Below, one piece after another: positions 35,497 to 44,487 of a stretch of DNA of 64,000 nt. Location: contig WVZL01000040.1 in assembly GCA_011772495.1 (NCBI GenBank), positions 47,979 to 111,978 on the forward strand, in the 5' to 3' direction. The notes under the pieces are model-generated. The model saw nothing but the letters and a program-made list of their open reading frames with translations, did not search any database and had not been told where the DNA came from. Positions within the stretch are counted from its first letter, which is position 1; every line of letters begins with the position of its first letter. Origin of the DNA: Candidatus Aminicenantota bacterium. Its GTDB lineage: Bacteria; Acidobacteriota; Aminicenantia; Aminicenantales; Aminicenantaceae. The position numbers and the translations under genes are program-made.

Positions 35497-36243
35497 TCAG
35501 AAGCGGACCGTTGTGCCGAAGACGACGTAATGCAGCAAGGCAAAGTTGTAGACTTCTGTTACGTTCGCCCCGCCTTCGAGGATCCTGTATCCAGCTCTCA
35601 AGCCAATATTTTTGTTCAACTGATATCGAAAAGCCAACAAGATGTCTTCGGCTCGTCCCTGAGGGGCACCGAGAGCATCTCCGTCCAGCAGCAAGCTGAA
35701 GTCTTGATTAAATCTCCACTCCACTCTGAAATGAATCAGAGGAACAAAACCCACATTTTTCTTTTCTGACTCTTTATTATTTCCCCTGAGGCTGATGGCG
35801 GCATCTCTAATCTTGGCAGTCAAACCGATTTTAATTCTCCATTTTTCGCTGCTTACAAAATCATACCCGTAGGTTAAACGATAGGAATTGAATCGGTACT
35901 CTGCGTTCAATTGAATATTTGGAGGAAAATCCTCCTCAAAAAATTTGATCTCTTTGTTAATATTACCAGAGGCCTTAATAGTAAGAGGAGCTATGAGAAT
36001 GGACAAGCTGTGTCTGGGGGCGATTTGATATCCTAGTTTGAACCTGATGAAAACAGAGGGATCTGTCTTCAAGTCTTTGGAAAGGGAGAACTCGGTTCCT
36101 GTGTCTCCTGGTATTCTGACGTTGTTGTATCCGCTAGAGACCAAACCTGTTTCTAAGTCGATGAACCATTGGGCATAAGCTTTCGGCAATAAGGATAAGA
36201 AAAATATGAAAAATACAACTAAAATATTCAATCTCTGCTTCAT
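35497..36243 (-). CDS. small outer-membrane beta-barrel protein
   Basis: 248 residues. Signal peptide ends AYAQ near residue 25. Alternating amphipathic strands follow (QLNAEYRFNSYRLTYGYDF, IHFRVEWRFNQDFSLLLDGD) and the protein ends TTVRF, the terminal phenylalanine of assembled barrels. Length fits an 8-10-strand barrel. No specific family recognised. Divergent from the photolyase gene with a 97-bp gap. Confidence 0.7.
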   Translation of the reverse strand: MKQRLNILVVFFIFFLSLLPKAYAQWFIDLETGLVSSGYNNVRIPGDTGTEFSLSKDLKTDPSVFIRFKLGYQIAPRHSLSILIAPLTIKASGNINKEIKFFEEDFPPNIQLNAEYRFNSYRLTYGYDFVSSEKWRIKIGLTAKIRDAAISLRGNNKESEKKNVGFVPLIHFRVEWRFNQDFSLLLDGDALGAPQGRAEDILLAFRYQLNKNIGLRAGYRILEGGANVTEVYNFALLHYVVFGTTVRF

Positions 36244-36340
36244 AGACTATCCTCCTTGAGAGAAGACATTATAGAATAAGATGGCCTAAGTGAAAACCAT
36301 TTTATGAGGAGCTAAGAGAATGGTATAGTATATTGAAACC

Positions 36341-37687
36341 ATGAACGAGAAGAGAGTGAGATTACTGAATAAAGGAACCGAAGGACCAGGCCCAGTCGTT
36401 TACTGGATGAGCCGTGACCAAAGGGCTGCTGATAACTGGGCGCTCCTTTTTTCTCAAGAATTGGCCATTCAGCGTAAATCGCCTTTGATAGTGGTTTTTT
36501 GCCTGGTTCCCCAATTTCTTGGAGCCACGATTAGACAATACGGCTTTATGCTCAAAGGCCTGCAAGAGACAGAGAAAAACCTGCTAGAAAAGAACATTCC
36601 CTTTTTCTTACTCGCCGGAGCGCCTGAAGAAGAGATATTGAAGTTTAGCACTCAACACAAGATTGGGGTACTCGTAACAGATTTTGACCCTCTGCGCCTG
36701 AAAAGGGCTTGGAAAAAGGCTGTGCTCAGTGAAATCCCCATCCCTGTCTATGAGGTCGATGCCCATAACATCATTCCCTGTTGGGTTGCTTCGCCCAAAC
36801 AGGAATTTGCTGCTTACACTTTCCGTCCTAAAGTGAAGCGACAGTTGGTTGAATTTTTGGATGATTTTCCATCCCTTAAGAAACACTCTTTCTCAGAGGA
36901 GAAAGAACTCAAGGATACAGACTGGACTGCTGCAAGGAAATCTTTAGAGATTAATAGCACTGTTAAGGAAGTGGAGTGGATCAGGCCCGGAGAGAAGGCC
37001 GCCCTTCAAGCGCTCTATCGCTTTATCGAACATAAGTTGCCTGAATATGATAGGAAGAGAAATGATCCCAGCCAGGATGGGCAATCCCATCTTTCACCCT
37101 ATCTCCATTTTGGCCAGATTTCATCTCAACGCGTGGCCATCGAGACCAAAAGAGCCCAATCTTCTGTCAAAAATCAAGCAGCCTTCTTGGAAGAGCTCAT
37201 CGTCAGGCGAGAACTCTCAGACAATTATTGCTTTTACAATCCCCACTACGACAGTTTTAAGGGGTTTCCGGATTGGGCCAAGAAGACCCTCGATGAACAC
37301 CGAGGAGATAAGCGAGGGTATCTCTATTCCCTTGAACAGTTTGAAACCGCTCGAACCCATGATGAATTATGGAATACTGCCCAGCAGGAGATGGTTTTGA
37401 CCGGAAAAATGCACGGCTACATGAGAATGTACTGGGCCAAAAAAATTCTGGAATGGACAAAAACGCCAGAAGAAGCCCAAAAAATTGCCATTCATCTCAA
37501 TGATAAATATGAGCTTGATGGCAGAGATCCCAACGGTTATGTAGGAATTGCCTGGTCAATCGGGGGGGTGCATGACCGGGCATGGTTTCCAAGACCCATA
37601 TTCGGAAAAATCCGTTACATGAGTTTCAGAGGAGCCCAATCAAAGTTCGATATAAAAGCCTATATCTCCAGAGTAAACCATCTCTGA
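36341..37687 (+). CDS. class II deoxyribodipyrimidine photolyase
   Basis: Repairs cyclobutane pyrimidine dimers with light, using FAD. 448 residues, the class II length. N-terminal antenna domain ([18 protein letters not shown]); C-terminal FAD-binding helical domain with [39 protein letters not shown], the [26 protein letters not shown] block and [17 protein letters not shown], then a terminal [11 protein letters not shown]. All are diagnostic of class II enzymes. Divergent from the barrel gene and convergent with dodecin. Presence suggests the organism or its relatives meet light, which is unusual for a deep-subsurface anaerobe. Confidence 0.95.
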   Translation: [448 protein letters not shown]

Positions 37688-37840
37688 GGAGAAGATTCTT
37701 TTTCAGGATATCAAGCTTGTTAGTTTGAAAAATTCCTCCATTTCCCCTGTAACATCCTAATATGAACTCTGAATTGTGACCGATTTTTGAACTTTCTTCT
37801 TTTATCCAATATGGCTGTTTTTGTTTACTGTAAAATTGGG

Positions 37841-38044
37841 CTATTTTATATTCTCATATTCTAAGGCGACTCTGAGTATGACTTGAAACTCTTTAAGTTT
37901 TCCCTCTCTGACCGCTCCACGCTGTTCGAGAACCTGAAAAAAGTGGACTTTTTCACCGGATTCTAAGATTTTTTCTATGGCATCTTTTACGGCCTCTGAA
38001 AATCCTTGTGAAGACTTGCCCACGATTTCAATCATCCTAAACAT
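37841..38044 (-). CDS. dodecin family protein
   Basis: 67 residues, the size of dodecin, a dodecameric flavin or CoA storage protein. The pattern is diagnostic: IEIVGKSSQGFSEAVKDAIE, a VHFFQVLEQRGAVREGKLKEF strand pair and a QVILRVALEYE strand. The tryptophan that stacks flavin in archaeal dodecin is replaced by phenylalanine (VHFFQV), so the ligand is uncertain. Convergent with photolyase; GGAGCAAAGTC precedes the ATG. Confidence 0.9.
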   Translation of the reverse strand: MFRMIEIVGKSSQGFSEAVKDAIEKILESGEKVHFFQVLEQRGAVREGKLKEFQVILRVALEYENIK

Positions 38045-38074
38045 GACTTTGCTCCTTTAGAAAATGTATACAGT

Positions 38075-38860
38075 CTACCTGATGAATTGCTGTTTTTTAG
38101 GAAACCAGGGAATGAAAGCATTTGTTCTCCTGGCGTATTCTTCATACTCTTTATTTTTGGCGTATTTTTTTTCCAGCATAATCACACCTGAAACTCTAAG
38201 GAGTAAAAAGGTGATCAGCAAAGGACTTATGATAGCTGTCCAGCCGTTCTGAACAGGGAGGGCAATGCAGAAGATTCCCCACCAGATCATGGTTTCCCCA
38301 AAGTAATTTGGATGCCGTGTGTATTGCCACACGCCTTGGGTCATGATTTTTCCTCTATTTTCCTCTGCCTGTTTGAATTTCAAAAGTTGGTAATCCCCAG
38401 CGGCTTCAAAAAAGAACCCGACTAACCAGAGAATGATACCCATTATGTCAAGAAAGGTAATCCCACTTCCGGATGAGTGATTGATGAGAAGGATAGGATA
38501 AGCAATGATTAGAAGAAGAAGGCCTTGCAGCATGAATATATGAAAAAAGCTTCGCAGAAGAAACCATTTCCCCCAATCCTTTCTCCACTGTGCATAGCGG
38601 AAATCCTCACCTCTTCCTCTGTTTCTCACGGCAATATGAGTCGCCAGCCTGATTCCCCATATCATGACTAAGACGACAACAAGGACCTGGCGAAAAAAGA
38701 ATCCTTTGTGGAGAAAGAAGGTCAAAAGCGAGACCATTATGAATCCTATGCCCCAGGCGATATCCACGACAGAGTTGTCTTTTTTGAGTAAGGCGAGCAT
38801 GAAAATAAGGATCATGTAGAGGAAGATAGCTATAGCCGAATTAAGAATGAAATTAATCAT
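38075..38860 (-). CDS. DUF1295 membrane protein (steroid 5-alpha-reductase-like)
   Basis: 261 residues from ATG 38860; a TTG 48 bp upstream is an alternative. Seven or so helices. The C-terminal signature MTQGVWQYTRHPNYFGETMIWW belongs to the ICMT/steroid-reductase superfamily, which binds SAM or NADPH; DNSVVDIAWGIGFI and RNRGRGEDFRYAQWRKDWG are DUF1295 marks. Family members are annotated as reductases but activities are rarely shown. Lies 86 bp downstream of the DAK2-DegV gene on the same strand. Confidence 0.85.
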   Translation of the reverse strand: MINFILNSAIAIFLYMILIFMLALLKKDNSVVDIAWGIGFIMVSLLTFFLHKGFFFRQVLVVVLVMIWGIRLATHIAVRNRGRGEDFRYAQWRKDWGKWFLLRSFFHIFMLQGLLLLIIAYPILLINHSSGSGITFLDIMGIILWLVGFFFEAAGDYQLLKFKQAEENRGKIMTQGVWQYTRHPNYFGETMIWWGIFCIALPVQNGWTAIISPLLITFLLLRVSGVIMLEKKYAKNKEYEEYARRTNAFIPWFPKKQQFIR

Positions 38861-38946
38861 TGAAGTTTCTAAGATTAAAAAAAAATTTTCCTTTCGAGCC
38901 AGAATCAATGAGTCGTTAAAATTTTTTATGATGAATAAAGGATAAT

Positions 38947-40728
38947 CTATTTAAACATCAACGAGATTCCCACCGCTCCGATCCCGTTGTGAACACCGAT
39001 AACTGGAGATATGTCTATGATGTATGCTGGTTTCTTATGGAGAGCGTCCTCCAGTTTTGAGGCGTACATTCGAGCCCTATCCAAACTCTGAGCATGAACA
39101 AGAGCGTAGTTCCAGATTTCTCCCTTGGAGCTTAAATTTTTTACAATCTGAATGATCTTTTTCATGTTGGCTTTGCGGCTGAATGATTTTCCGAAGCCTG
39201 TCGCTTTGCCCTCAGAATCAAGGGAGATGATCGGCTTGAGATTCAGAATTTTCGCCAGCAATCCTTTTAAAGGGCTGACTCTCCCCCCGCGGACCATATA
39301 TTTAAGCGTTTGTATGTCAACAAAGATCTTTGTTTTCGAAATCCATTCCTCCGCCAATTTCACGAGTTCCTCGTGTTCAATTCCTTCCTTGATGGCCTCG
39401 GCAATACGCAAGACAATGAGTCCCAAGGAAGCCGACAGGTGACGGGAATTGATAAGGCTTATTTTTTTATTTTTGATAACAGATGAAGCTTCCTTGCTCA
39501 ATCTAAAGGCTCCGCTCAGTTTATCTGAGATATGAATCACTATGAGAGATTCATAATGGCTGGCTAAAAATGAGAATAGACTCTGAACTGACTTAGGAGA
39601 TGGCTGTGAGCTTTTTGGATGCTCCCTGTGAGTCCTGAGAAGCGTGTAGAACTTCTCCGGAGTAATGGTGACCTTATCTAAAAATAGTGTATCTCCAAAA
39701 CTTAAATAAAAAGGAATGACTTGAATTTGATGTTCATCGATGATGTTTTGAGGAAGGTCACAGGAGGAGTCAGTAACCAAGCCGATCTTCGATTTTCTTT
39801 TATGACTCACTTCATACTGTTTCTGCATATCATCAACTTTTAACTGGGTGATCGAACCGTAATCTTTAAGTCGGAAAAATAAATCAGCCGGATTATCTGT
39901 ATGAATGTGGATTCGTGATTTCTTTTGGGAGCCAGCAATAATCGCTGAACTGCCGAAGGGGCGGATTTCTTCTCGAAGCTTTTCTATATCCATTTCTTTT
40001 CCGGCTAATAGCGCTTCTGTACAATATCTGTGCTCGATTGATTCTCGGTCGGCATGGACAGAGAATTCAGAATCTTCCCAGAGGACTTCAGGCTTAGAAA
40101 CGCTTTTCAATCTCCCTTTTTTGATAAAATTGGTGATTCCTTCCAGAAAATCGACAAATCCTTTAGCTCCAGCATCGACAACTCCTGCTTTGGCTAGAAC
40201 AGCCAGTTTTTTGGGCGTTTCCCGCAGGGATGTTTTGGCAATCTGGAGCGAATAAGAAAGGAGATCAACAAAATCAACTTTTCTTGATCTTTCCCGATAG
40301 ATGGATTCCGCCCAGTCTTTCATGACGGTGAGCATCGTTCCTTCGACAGGAGAGACGATGGACTCATAAGCATACAGGACAGCCTTCTTAACGGCTTCCC
40401 CAAAAGCCTGAGTTGAGATTTGGTTCCCGTTCTTTATCTCTTCATTGATCCCATAGAGAAACTGAGCGAAGATTAGGCCGGAATTTCCTCGAGCCCCGGA
40501 AAGAGCAGCATCAGCAATGGAACTTAGGGTTGTGTGAAAGGACCGAACAGGCACAGCTCCTTCCGCGATGGAGCGCATGGTCGAGGCCAAATTTGTCCCC
40601 GTATCAGAGTCTGGAACTGGAAAAACATTAATCTTGTTTAAGTATTTTTGATCTTGGATGACGGAGTTTCCGCCGACTAGGAATGCATTATAGAGTCTTT
40701 GTCCGTCAAGGTATCTTATCTTCATCAT
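38947..40728 (-). CDS. FakA-FakB-type fusion: DAK2 kinase domain plus DegV domain
   Basis: 593 residues joining the two parts of fatty acid kinase. Residues 1-200 are the DAK2/DhaL ATP-binding domain (NVFPVPDSDTGTNLASTM with the Asp triad; ALSGARGNSGLIFAQFL). Residues 215-305 match the FakA middle domain (EHRYCTEALL, SRIHIHTDNPADL). Residues 310-593 are a DegV fold (KIGLVTDSSCDLP, HPKSSQPSPKSVQSLF, VHISDKLSGAFRLS), which binds a fatty acid for phosphorylation. In Firmicutes FakA and FakB are separate. Fusion implies a dedicated fatty acid pair. Acyl-phosphate would feed phospholipid synthesis; no plsX or plsY is nearby. Confidence 0.9.
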   Translation of the reverse strand: MMKIRYLDGQRLYNAFLVGGNSVIQDQKYLNKINVFPVPDSDTGTNLASTMRSIAEGAVPVRSFHTTLSSIADAALSGARGNSGLIFAQFLYGINEEIKNGNQISTQAFGEAVKKAVLYAYESIVSPVEGTMLTVMKDWAESIYRERSRKVDFVDLLSYSLQIAKTSLRETPKKLAVLAKAGVVDAGAKGFVDFLEGITNFIKKGRLKSVSKPEVLWEDSEFSVHADRESIEHRYCTEALLAGKEMDIEKLREEIRPFGSSAIIAGSQKKSRIHIHTDNPADLFFRLKDYGSITQLKVDDMQKQYEVSHKRKSKIGLVTDSSCDLPQNIIDEHQIQVIPFYLSFGDTLFLDKVTITPEKFYTLLRTHREHPKSSQPSPKSVQSLFSFLASHYESLIVIHISDKLSGAFRLSKEASSVIKNKKISLINSRHLSASLGLIVLRIAEAIKEGIEHEELVKLAEEWISKTKIFVDIQTLKYMVRGGRVSPLKGLLAKILNLKPIISLDSEGKATGFGKSFSRKANMKKIIQIVKNLSSKGEIWNYALVHAQSLDRARMYASKLEDALHKKPAYIIDISPVIGVHNGIGAVGISLMFK

Positions 40729-40923
40729 GATTTCTTGATAGCTGCAAATCTGAATTGAGTTTATAAATTATACGGGATTTTAGTATAAAAAAGCTATCCC
40801 TGATGTTAAATCTTTTATCGAGGTTAATATAGATTTAATTTTCGTCGCAAATAGACTTGATTTAGGAACGGATGCTGACAGAGAATTCTTGACTTCTTTT
40901 AGGCAAAAGAGAAAAACACGCGG

Positions 40924-40952
40924 TTGAATTTACAGGCACAAAAAGTTAAGAT
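40924..40952 (+). promoter_or_regulatory. sigma-70 promoter for tRNA-Gly
   Basis: TTGAAT, 17-bp spacer, TAAGAT; predicted start near 40959, 18 bp before the mature tRNA. Confidence 0.45.
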
Positions 40953-40970
40953 AAAAGACCAAAGGAAAGG

Positions 40971-41058
40971 GAGAGAGCGGACATAACTCAGCGGTAGAGT
41001 ACGAGCTTCCCAAGCTCGGGGTCGCGGGTTCGAATCCCGTTGTCCGCTCTCTCTTTTT
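40971..41058 (+). terminator. precursor-stem terminator enclosing tRNA-Gly
   Basis: GAGAGA (40971-40976) pairs with TCTCTC (41048-41053) directly on top of the acceptor stem, giving a 13-bp helix, and five T follow. The unfolded or unprocessed tRNA precursor could therefore act as its own intrinsic terminator. Confidence 0.4.
40977..41048 (+). tRNA. tRNA-Gly (anticodon CCC)
   Basis: Complete cloverleaf. The acceptor GCGGACA pairs with TGTCCGC, the anticodon stem is CGAGC/GCTCG with loop TTCCCAA (CCC at 41009-41011), and the T-arm is GCGGG-TTCGAAT-CCCGT. Discriminator is T, normal for glycine. CCA is not encoded. Six more base pairs extend the acceptor stem in the precursor, followed by a T-run. 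Confidence 0.97.
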
Positions 41059-41207
41059 AGTAAGGGGGTTAGGTTTCCAGATTAAAGATTTAATGAGTCC
41101 TATAGCCAAGTGATTTTGAATCTGGCAACTTAATCCTATTTATTCCATGCTACTTGATTTCATTCTCTTCTTGGGTCTAAACTAAGCTTGGCAGGACGAA
41201 AAGTAAA

Positions 41208-42005
41208 ATGAAAGATTGGAAGCTCATCATAGATAAGACTCCTCTCGAGGGGTCTTTGAATATGGCTGTGGATGAATACCTACTGCATTCGCTGGATAAG
41301 GGTTCTTTGACTTATCTCCGGTTTTACCAGTGGGATAAGCCTACGGTTTCCGTGGGCTATTCGCAAAATATTGAAAAAGTCGCTAATCTCGAATATTGTC
41401 GTGAAAACAACATTGACATTGTCAGAAGAATAACCGGCGGAAAATTAGTCTTGCACCACCGTGAAATCACTTATTCGGTGTGTTCTGCTGATAATGTAGC
41501 CTTTCCTCCCTCTCTTTCCGAATCATACCGATTGATCTCCGAAGCTTTGATTCATGGATTGAAAAAAATGGGAATAGACGCTTACTTGTCGTCCGAGACT
41601 CCTGCTTCTTACGCGAAGGGAAACATGCCCTGTTTTTCCTATCCTGCTCGGAATGAGATTGAAGTTGACAGGAAAAAGATCGTGGGTAGTGCTCAGAAAA
41701 GACTTGGGACTCGTTTCATCCAGCATGGCTCTATTCCGGTCGAAGATAGTGGAGACCTTCTAAAATTCGTTTCATCTCCAAAAGGAGGAGATGGCCAAGC
41801 ACGAATGACCTCTCTTTCTCGAGTTCTGGACCGGAAGGTCAGCTTTGAATGGGCCGTGGAGCGCCTTGAAGAAGGGTTTTCTGAATATTTTGGAATAAAA
41901 ATGGTATTAAAAAAATTTAAGACCAAGGAAATGGAGAAGATTTTAGAGCTTCAAAGGAATCGGTATGAAAATGAAGACTGGACTTTCCATCGCCAGGAGT
42001 GTTGA
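41208..42005 (+). CDS. LipM-like octanoyltransferase / lipoate-protein ligase family
   Basis: 265 residues of the BPL/LplA/LipB catalytic fold. RRITGGKLVLHHREITYS (73-90) is the lipoyl-pocket motif; most relatives have TGGG or TGGR, here TGGK. NMPCFSYPARNEIEVDRKKI carries Cys142, aligned with the acyl-enzyme cysteine of LipM, and KIVGSAQKR with the conserved lysine follows. This fits octanoyl transfer from acyl carrier protein to GcvH or E2 domains better than ATP-dependent ligation. No lipA or gcvH is nearby. Weak ribosome site (GGACGAAAAGT). Confidence 0.82.
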   Translation: MKDWKLIIDKTPLEGSLNMAVDEYLLHSLDKGSLTYLRFYQWDKPTVSVGYSQNIEKVANLEYCRENNIDIVRRITGGKLVLHHREITYSVCSADNVAFPPSLSESYRLISEALIHGLKKMGIDAYLSSETPASYAKGNMPCFSYPARNEIEVDRKKIVGSAQKRLGTRFIQHGSIPVEDSGDLLKFVSSPKGGDGQARMTSLSRVLDRKVSFEWAVERLEEGFSEYFGIKMVLKKFKTKEMEKILELQRNRYENEDWTFHRQEC

Positions 42006-42060
42006 TTTTTTTGATTCGAGATGATAATATTTTTTCCAATATAGCAAAGGCTTCAGGATA

Positions 42061-42951
42061 ATGAATGAAGTTGAAGAACTATCGAAACTCGATATGAAGA
42101 AGCTGCCTCAATTGAAGCAGTTGCTTCTTGATGATTTGCACCAGAATGTTTTGAAGAATCTCCATCTTGAATTGGGAACCGGGCCTGTACTCTATCTCCT
42201 CTCTCCCTCCTACGCAGTTATAAATCCCACCCCCAATGATGTTATCAACGAATTTATCGCTAAGAAAGATACGTGCCTGAATTATCTCAAAGAGTACATC
42301 ATTCACAGCCTGGCCCTCTATTCTGTTCTCTTAGACGTTAACAGCTATTTCGTAGAGCAGAATAATTATTTAGTTTTGGCAAGACTACGGGAAAGAGACT
42401 CAGGTGGCCGGAAATATGAAATAAAATTCTATACTCATTCGCCGATGGAACTGTTGACCCATTACGAGGATAAAATCTACATCGGAAGAGATTTTATCGA
42501 CCTTTTTAATTTCAAGAGGAAATATTTGGGAGTTAAGGAACTCATCATTTCTGTCAGAGACCAGTATGATGTTTTGATTGAAAAAGCTCAGGAGAAATTG
42601 AAAAGCCCTCTTGAATACAAATCCTTTTTTCAGGAAATAAAAGAATTGGTAAACGAGCTGCGAAGCGAAAGTCTCTTGATCCTACAATCTCTCCCTCCTT
42701 ATCTTGATCTTGATAAATTGAACGGGAAAGACCTCATCGATATCAATGCTCAATACCGGACAGTTAATCATTATTTGATTGAGCTCAGGGATGAGGTGGC
42801 GGAGTTCGAAGATTTATTGCGGCGCAATGATGAAGCAAACTTTGTTCGCTATGTCACCAAGTATAAAAAGGACCTGACAAATAATATTTCTTATTTTAAT
42901 ATCAGAATAAACGGCTGTTTAACAGAAAAGATTGCTAGTCTTAAACAGTAA
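42061..42951 (+). CDS. hypothetical protein, 296 residues
   Basis: Not recognised. No signal peptide or membrane helix. An N-terminal alpha/beta part (VLYLLSPSYAVINPTPNDVI; LLDVNSYFVEQNNYLVLARL) is followed by a mainly helical, Lys/Glu-rich C-terminus (about 165-296) with coiled-coil character. Codon use looks normal for the window. It begins 55 bp after the LipM-like gene and converges on the DUF4097 gene 6 bp away. Probably cytoplasmic. Confidence 0.75.
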   Translation: MNEVEELSKLDMKKLPQLKQLLLDDLHQNVLKNLHLELGTGPVLYLLSPSYAVINPTPNDVINEFIAKKDTCLNYLKEYIIHSLALYSVLLDVNSYFVEQNNYLVLARLRERDSGGRKYEIKFYTHSPMELLTHYEDKIYIGRDFIDLFNFKRKYLGVKELIISVRDQYDVLIEKAQEKLKSPLEYKSFFQEIKELVNELRSESLLILQSLPPYLDLDKLNGKDLIDINAQYRTVNHYLIELRDEVAEFEDLLRRNDEANFVRYVTKYKKDLTNNISYFNIRINGCLTEKIASLKQ

Positions 42952-42957
42952 TCTAGG

Positions 42958-44256
42958 TTACTCTTCTACCACGATCCGACCATAGCGTGTGGAGAGCAAA
43001 ACAGAAGGTTTATCCGTTTCCTCCAAGAAAGCTTTAATAATCTTAGTCCCGTTTTCTTCAGAGAAGGATATCTCCTCCGGAAGATTCCAGTTGATTTCTC
43101 CTCCTTTGGCTCGAGCCTCGAAAGGATATTTTTTTCCTTTTGGCCAGAAGAATTTGATGGTTCCGTATTCACTCCTGGCCTCAAGTGATTGAGAGAGAAG
43201 AGTGGGATCGAGGATGATGTCTCCGTTATAGTTTTGAATAGCTGTTTTGGCTGAGAAATCGGCCAGTTCAATGTCTTTGTAGGATGTAGAAATGGAAATA
43301 TTTTTGCCGATAATCTTCGTTCCAGAAACTTCGACACTCTTTCCTTCGATGTAGAGGCTTCCGGCAATGTTATTCAACTTGAGTTTACCGTAGCTATCAT
43401 TTATTCTCAGATCTCCCTCGACTCCGTCGATTTCTATTTTTGAACTTTTTCCGTTGATGAGGGTTGGACCCACGTAATGGAGAGTTATTTTTTCGTAGGA
43501 GTTCTGAGCTTCTACTCCTTCCTTTAATCCATAGCCGTAGATCTCTGTATACGGGCTTTCTATCTCGACTCTTCGAGAGATGTTTTCCAAATAGATTTTC
43601 CCGTATTTATGGATGATCTTCATTCCTCCTTTTATGTTCTTGGCCAGAATCGTTGAACTGTTACTTTCAACCTGGCAGTCAGCTTGAGCGCCATCGATAT
43701 TTACATCTTCATATTTGTTTATGACGTCGACCTTTCCCTCGATTCCGAAAAGGATGATTTCACCGTAGCTGTTAGTGATCTTGGTGTTTCCTACCTTGGA
43801 AGCCTTTACATGACCATAGGAGTTTTCTACCTCGATATTCATGCCTTTGGGGATAGATACCTTGAAGTCTGTTTCGAATTTCTTTTTCCTGAATTCATCC
43901 CGATTGGTAGAGATTTTGAATTGATTGTCGCTTTTATCGATGGTCATCTTGAGCTTTTCTGCCACTTCTGCGGCCTGTTCCTCGTTTTTGCGCCAGATTC
44001 TTTCTTGAAAGTCAATGGTAATTTTTTGTTCCTCTGTCCCTTGGATCTCAATATCTCCGTGGGAATTAATAAGAAGAAGCTGAGCAGGGAAGGGCGGCAC
44101 TATTTCCTGGGTTTCTTCGTAAATGAATTCTTCCAGACCCCAGTAGATACCGTCGCCAAAGTCTACACTCCAGTCGAGTTTTCCGGTATGAGCATGGTAG
44201 AAGATCACTCCAGCCGCGATAATCAATACCAGCAGAATAATTTCTTTGGCTTTCAT
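42958..44256 (-). CDS. DUF4097 (LiaG-like) adhesin-type beta-helix protein
   Basis: 432 residues. A membrane helix at 5-20 anchors it; the rest is a long parallel beta-solenoid with repeating short strands (IEVENSYGHVKASKVGNTKI, ITNSYGEIILFGIEGKVDVI, LRINDSYGKLKLNNIAGSLY). The recurring N-S-Y-G/E-K-I pattern is typical of DUF4097 proteins encoded with ECF sigma or LiaFSR envelope-stress systems. Last gene of the operon headed by the ECF sigma factor. Probably sits outside the inner membrane. Confidence 0.85.
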   Translation of the reverse strand: MKAKEIILLVLIIAAGVIFYHAHTGKLDWSVDFGDGIYWGLEEFIYEETQEIVPPFPAQLLLINSHGDIEIQGTEEQKITIDFQERIWRKNEEQAAEVAEKLKMTIDKSDNQFKISTNRDEFRKKKFETDFKVSIPKGMNIEVENSYGHVKASKVGNTKITNSYGEIILFGIEGKVDVINKYEDVNIDGAQADCQVESNSSTILAKNIKGGMKIIHKYGKIYLENISRRVEIESPYTEIYGYGLKEGVEAQNSYEKITLHYVGPTLINGKSSKIEIDGVEGDLRINDSYGKLKLNNIAGSLYIEGKSVEVSGTKIIGKNISISTSYKDIELADFSAKTAIQNYNGDIILDPTLLSQSLEARSEYGTIKFFWPKGKKYPFEARAKGGEINWNLPEEISFSEENGTKIIKAFLEETDKPSVLLSTRYGRIVVEE

Positions 44257-44265
44257 TTTTATTCC

Positions 44266-44466
44266 CTACTCGGCCTTGGCTTTTTCCTGCGCTTCCTTGA
44301 TACCGAAATACAGCTTCCAGGCTCCCCAGGCCACCAGGATTAGGGGCCAGAGGCGGGCGATGAAATCCCAGACATTGACGTCAATGTTGGCCAAGAGAAA
44401 GATAAGACCGATAGCTATGAGGATGACTCCCCAAGCCAGTGGTTCTTTGCGTTTGTATATAGCCAT
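44266..44466 (-). CDS. small LiaI/LiaF-like membrane protein
   Basis: 66 residues with two hydrophobic helices (LAWGVILIAIGLIFLLANI and LWPLILVAWGAWKLYFG) joined by a short loop, the LiaF transmembrane-like (DUF5668) pattern. It lies 9 bp upstream of the DUF4097 gene and shares its operon. AAGGAGG precedes the ATG. Its sequence resembles the last third of the next protein, as if duplicated. Confidence 0.8.
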   Translation of the reverse strand: MAIYKRKEPLAWGVILIAIGLIFLLANIDVNVWDFIARLWPLILVAWGAWKLYFGIKEAQEKAKAE

Positions 44467-44487
44467 TTTTTCCTCCTTGGATGAGGC

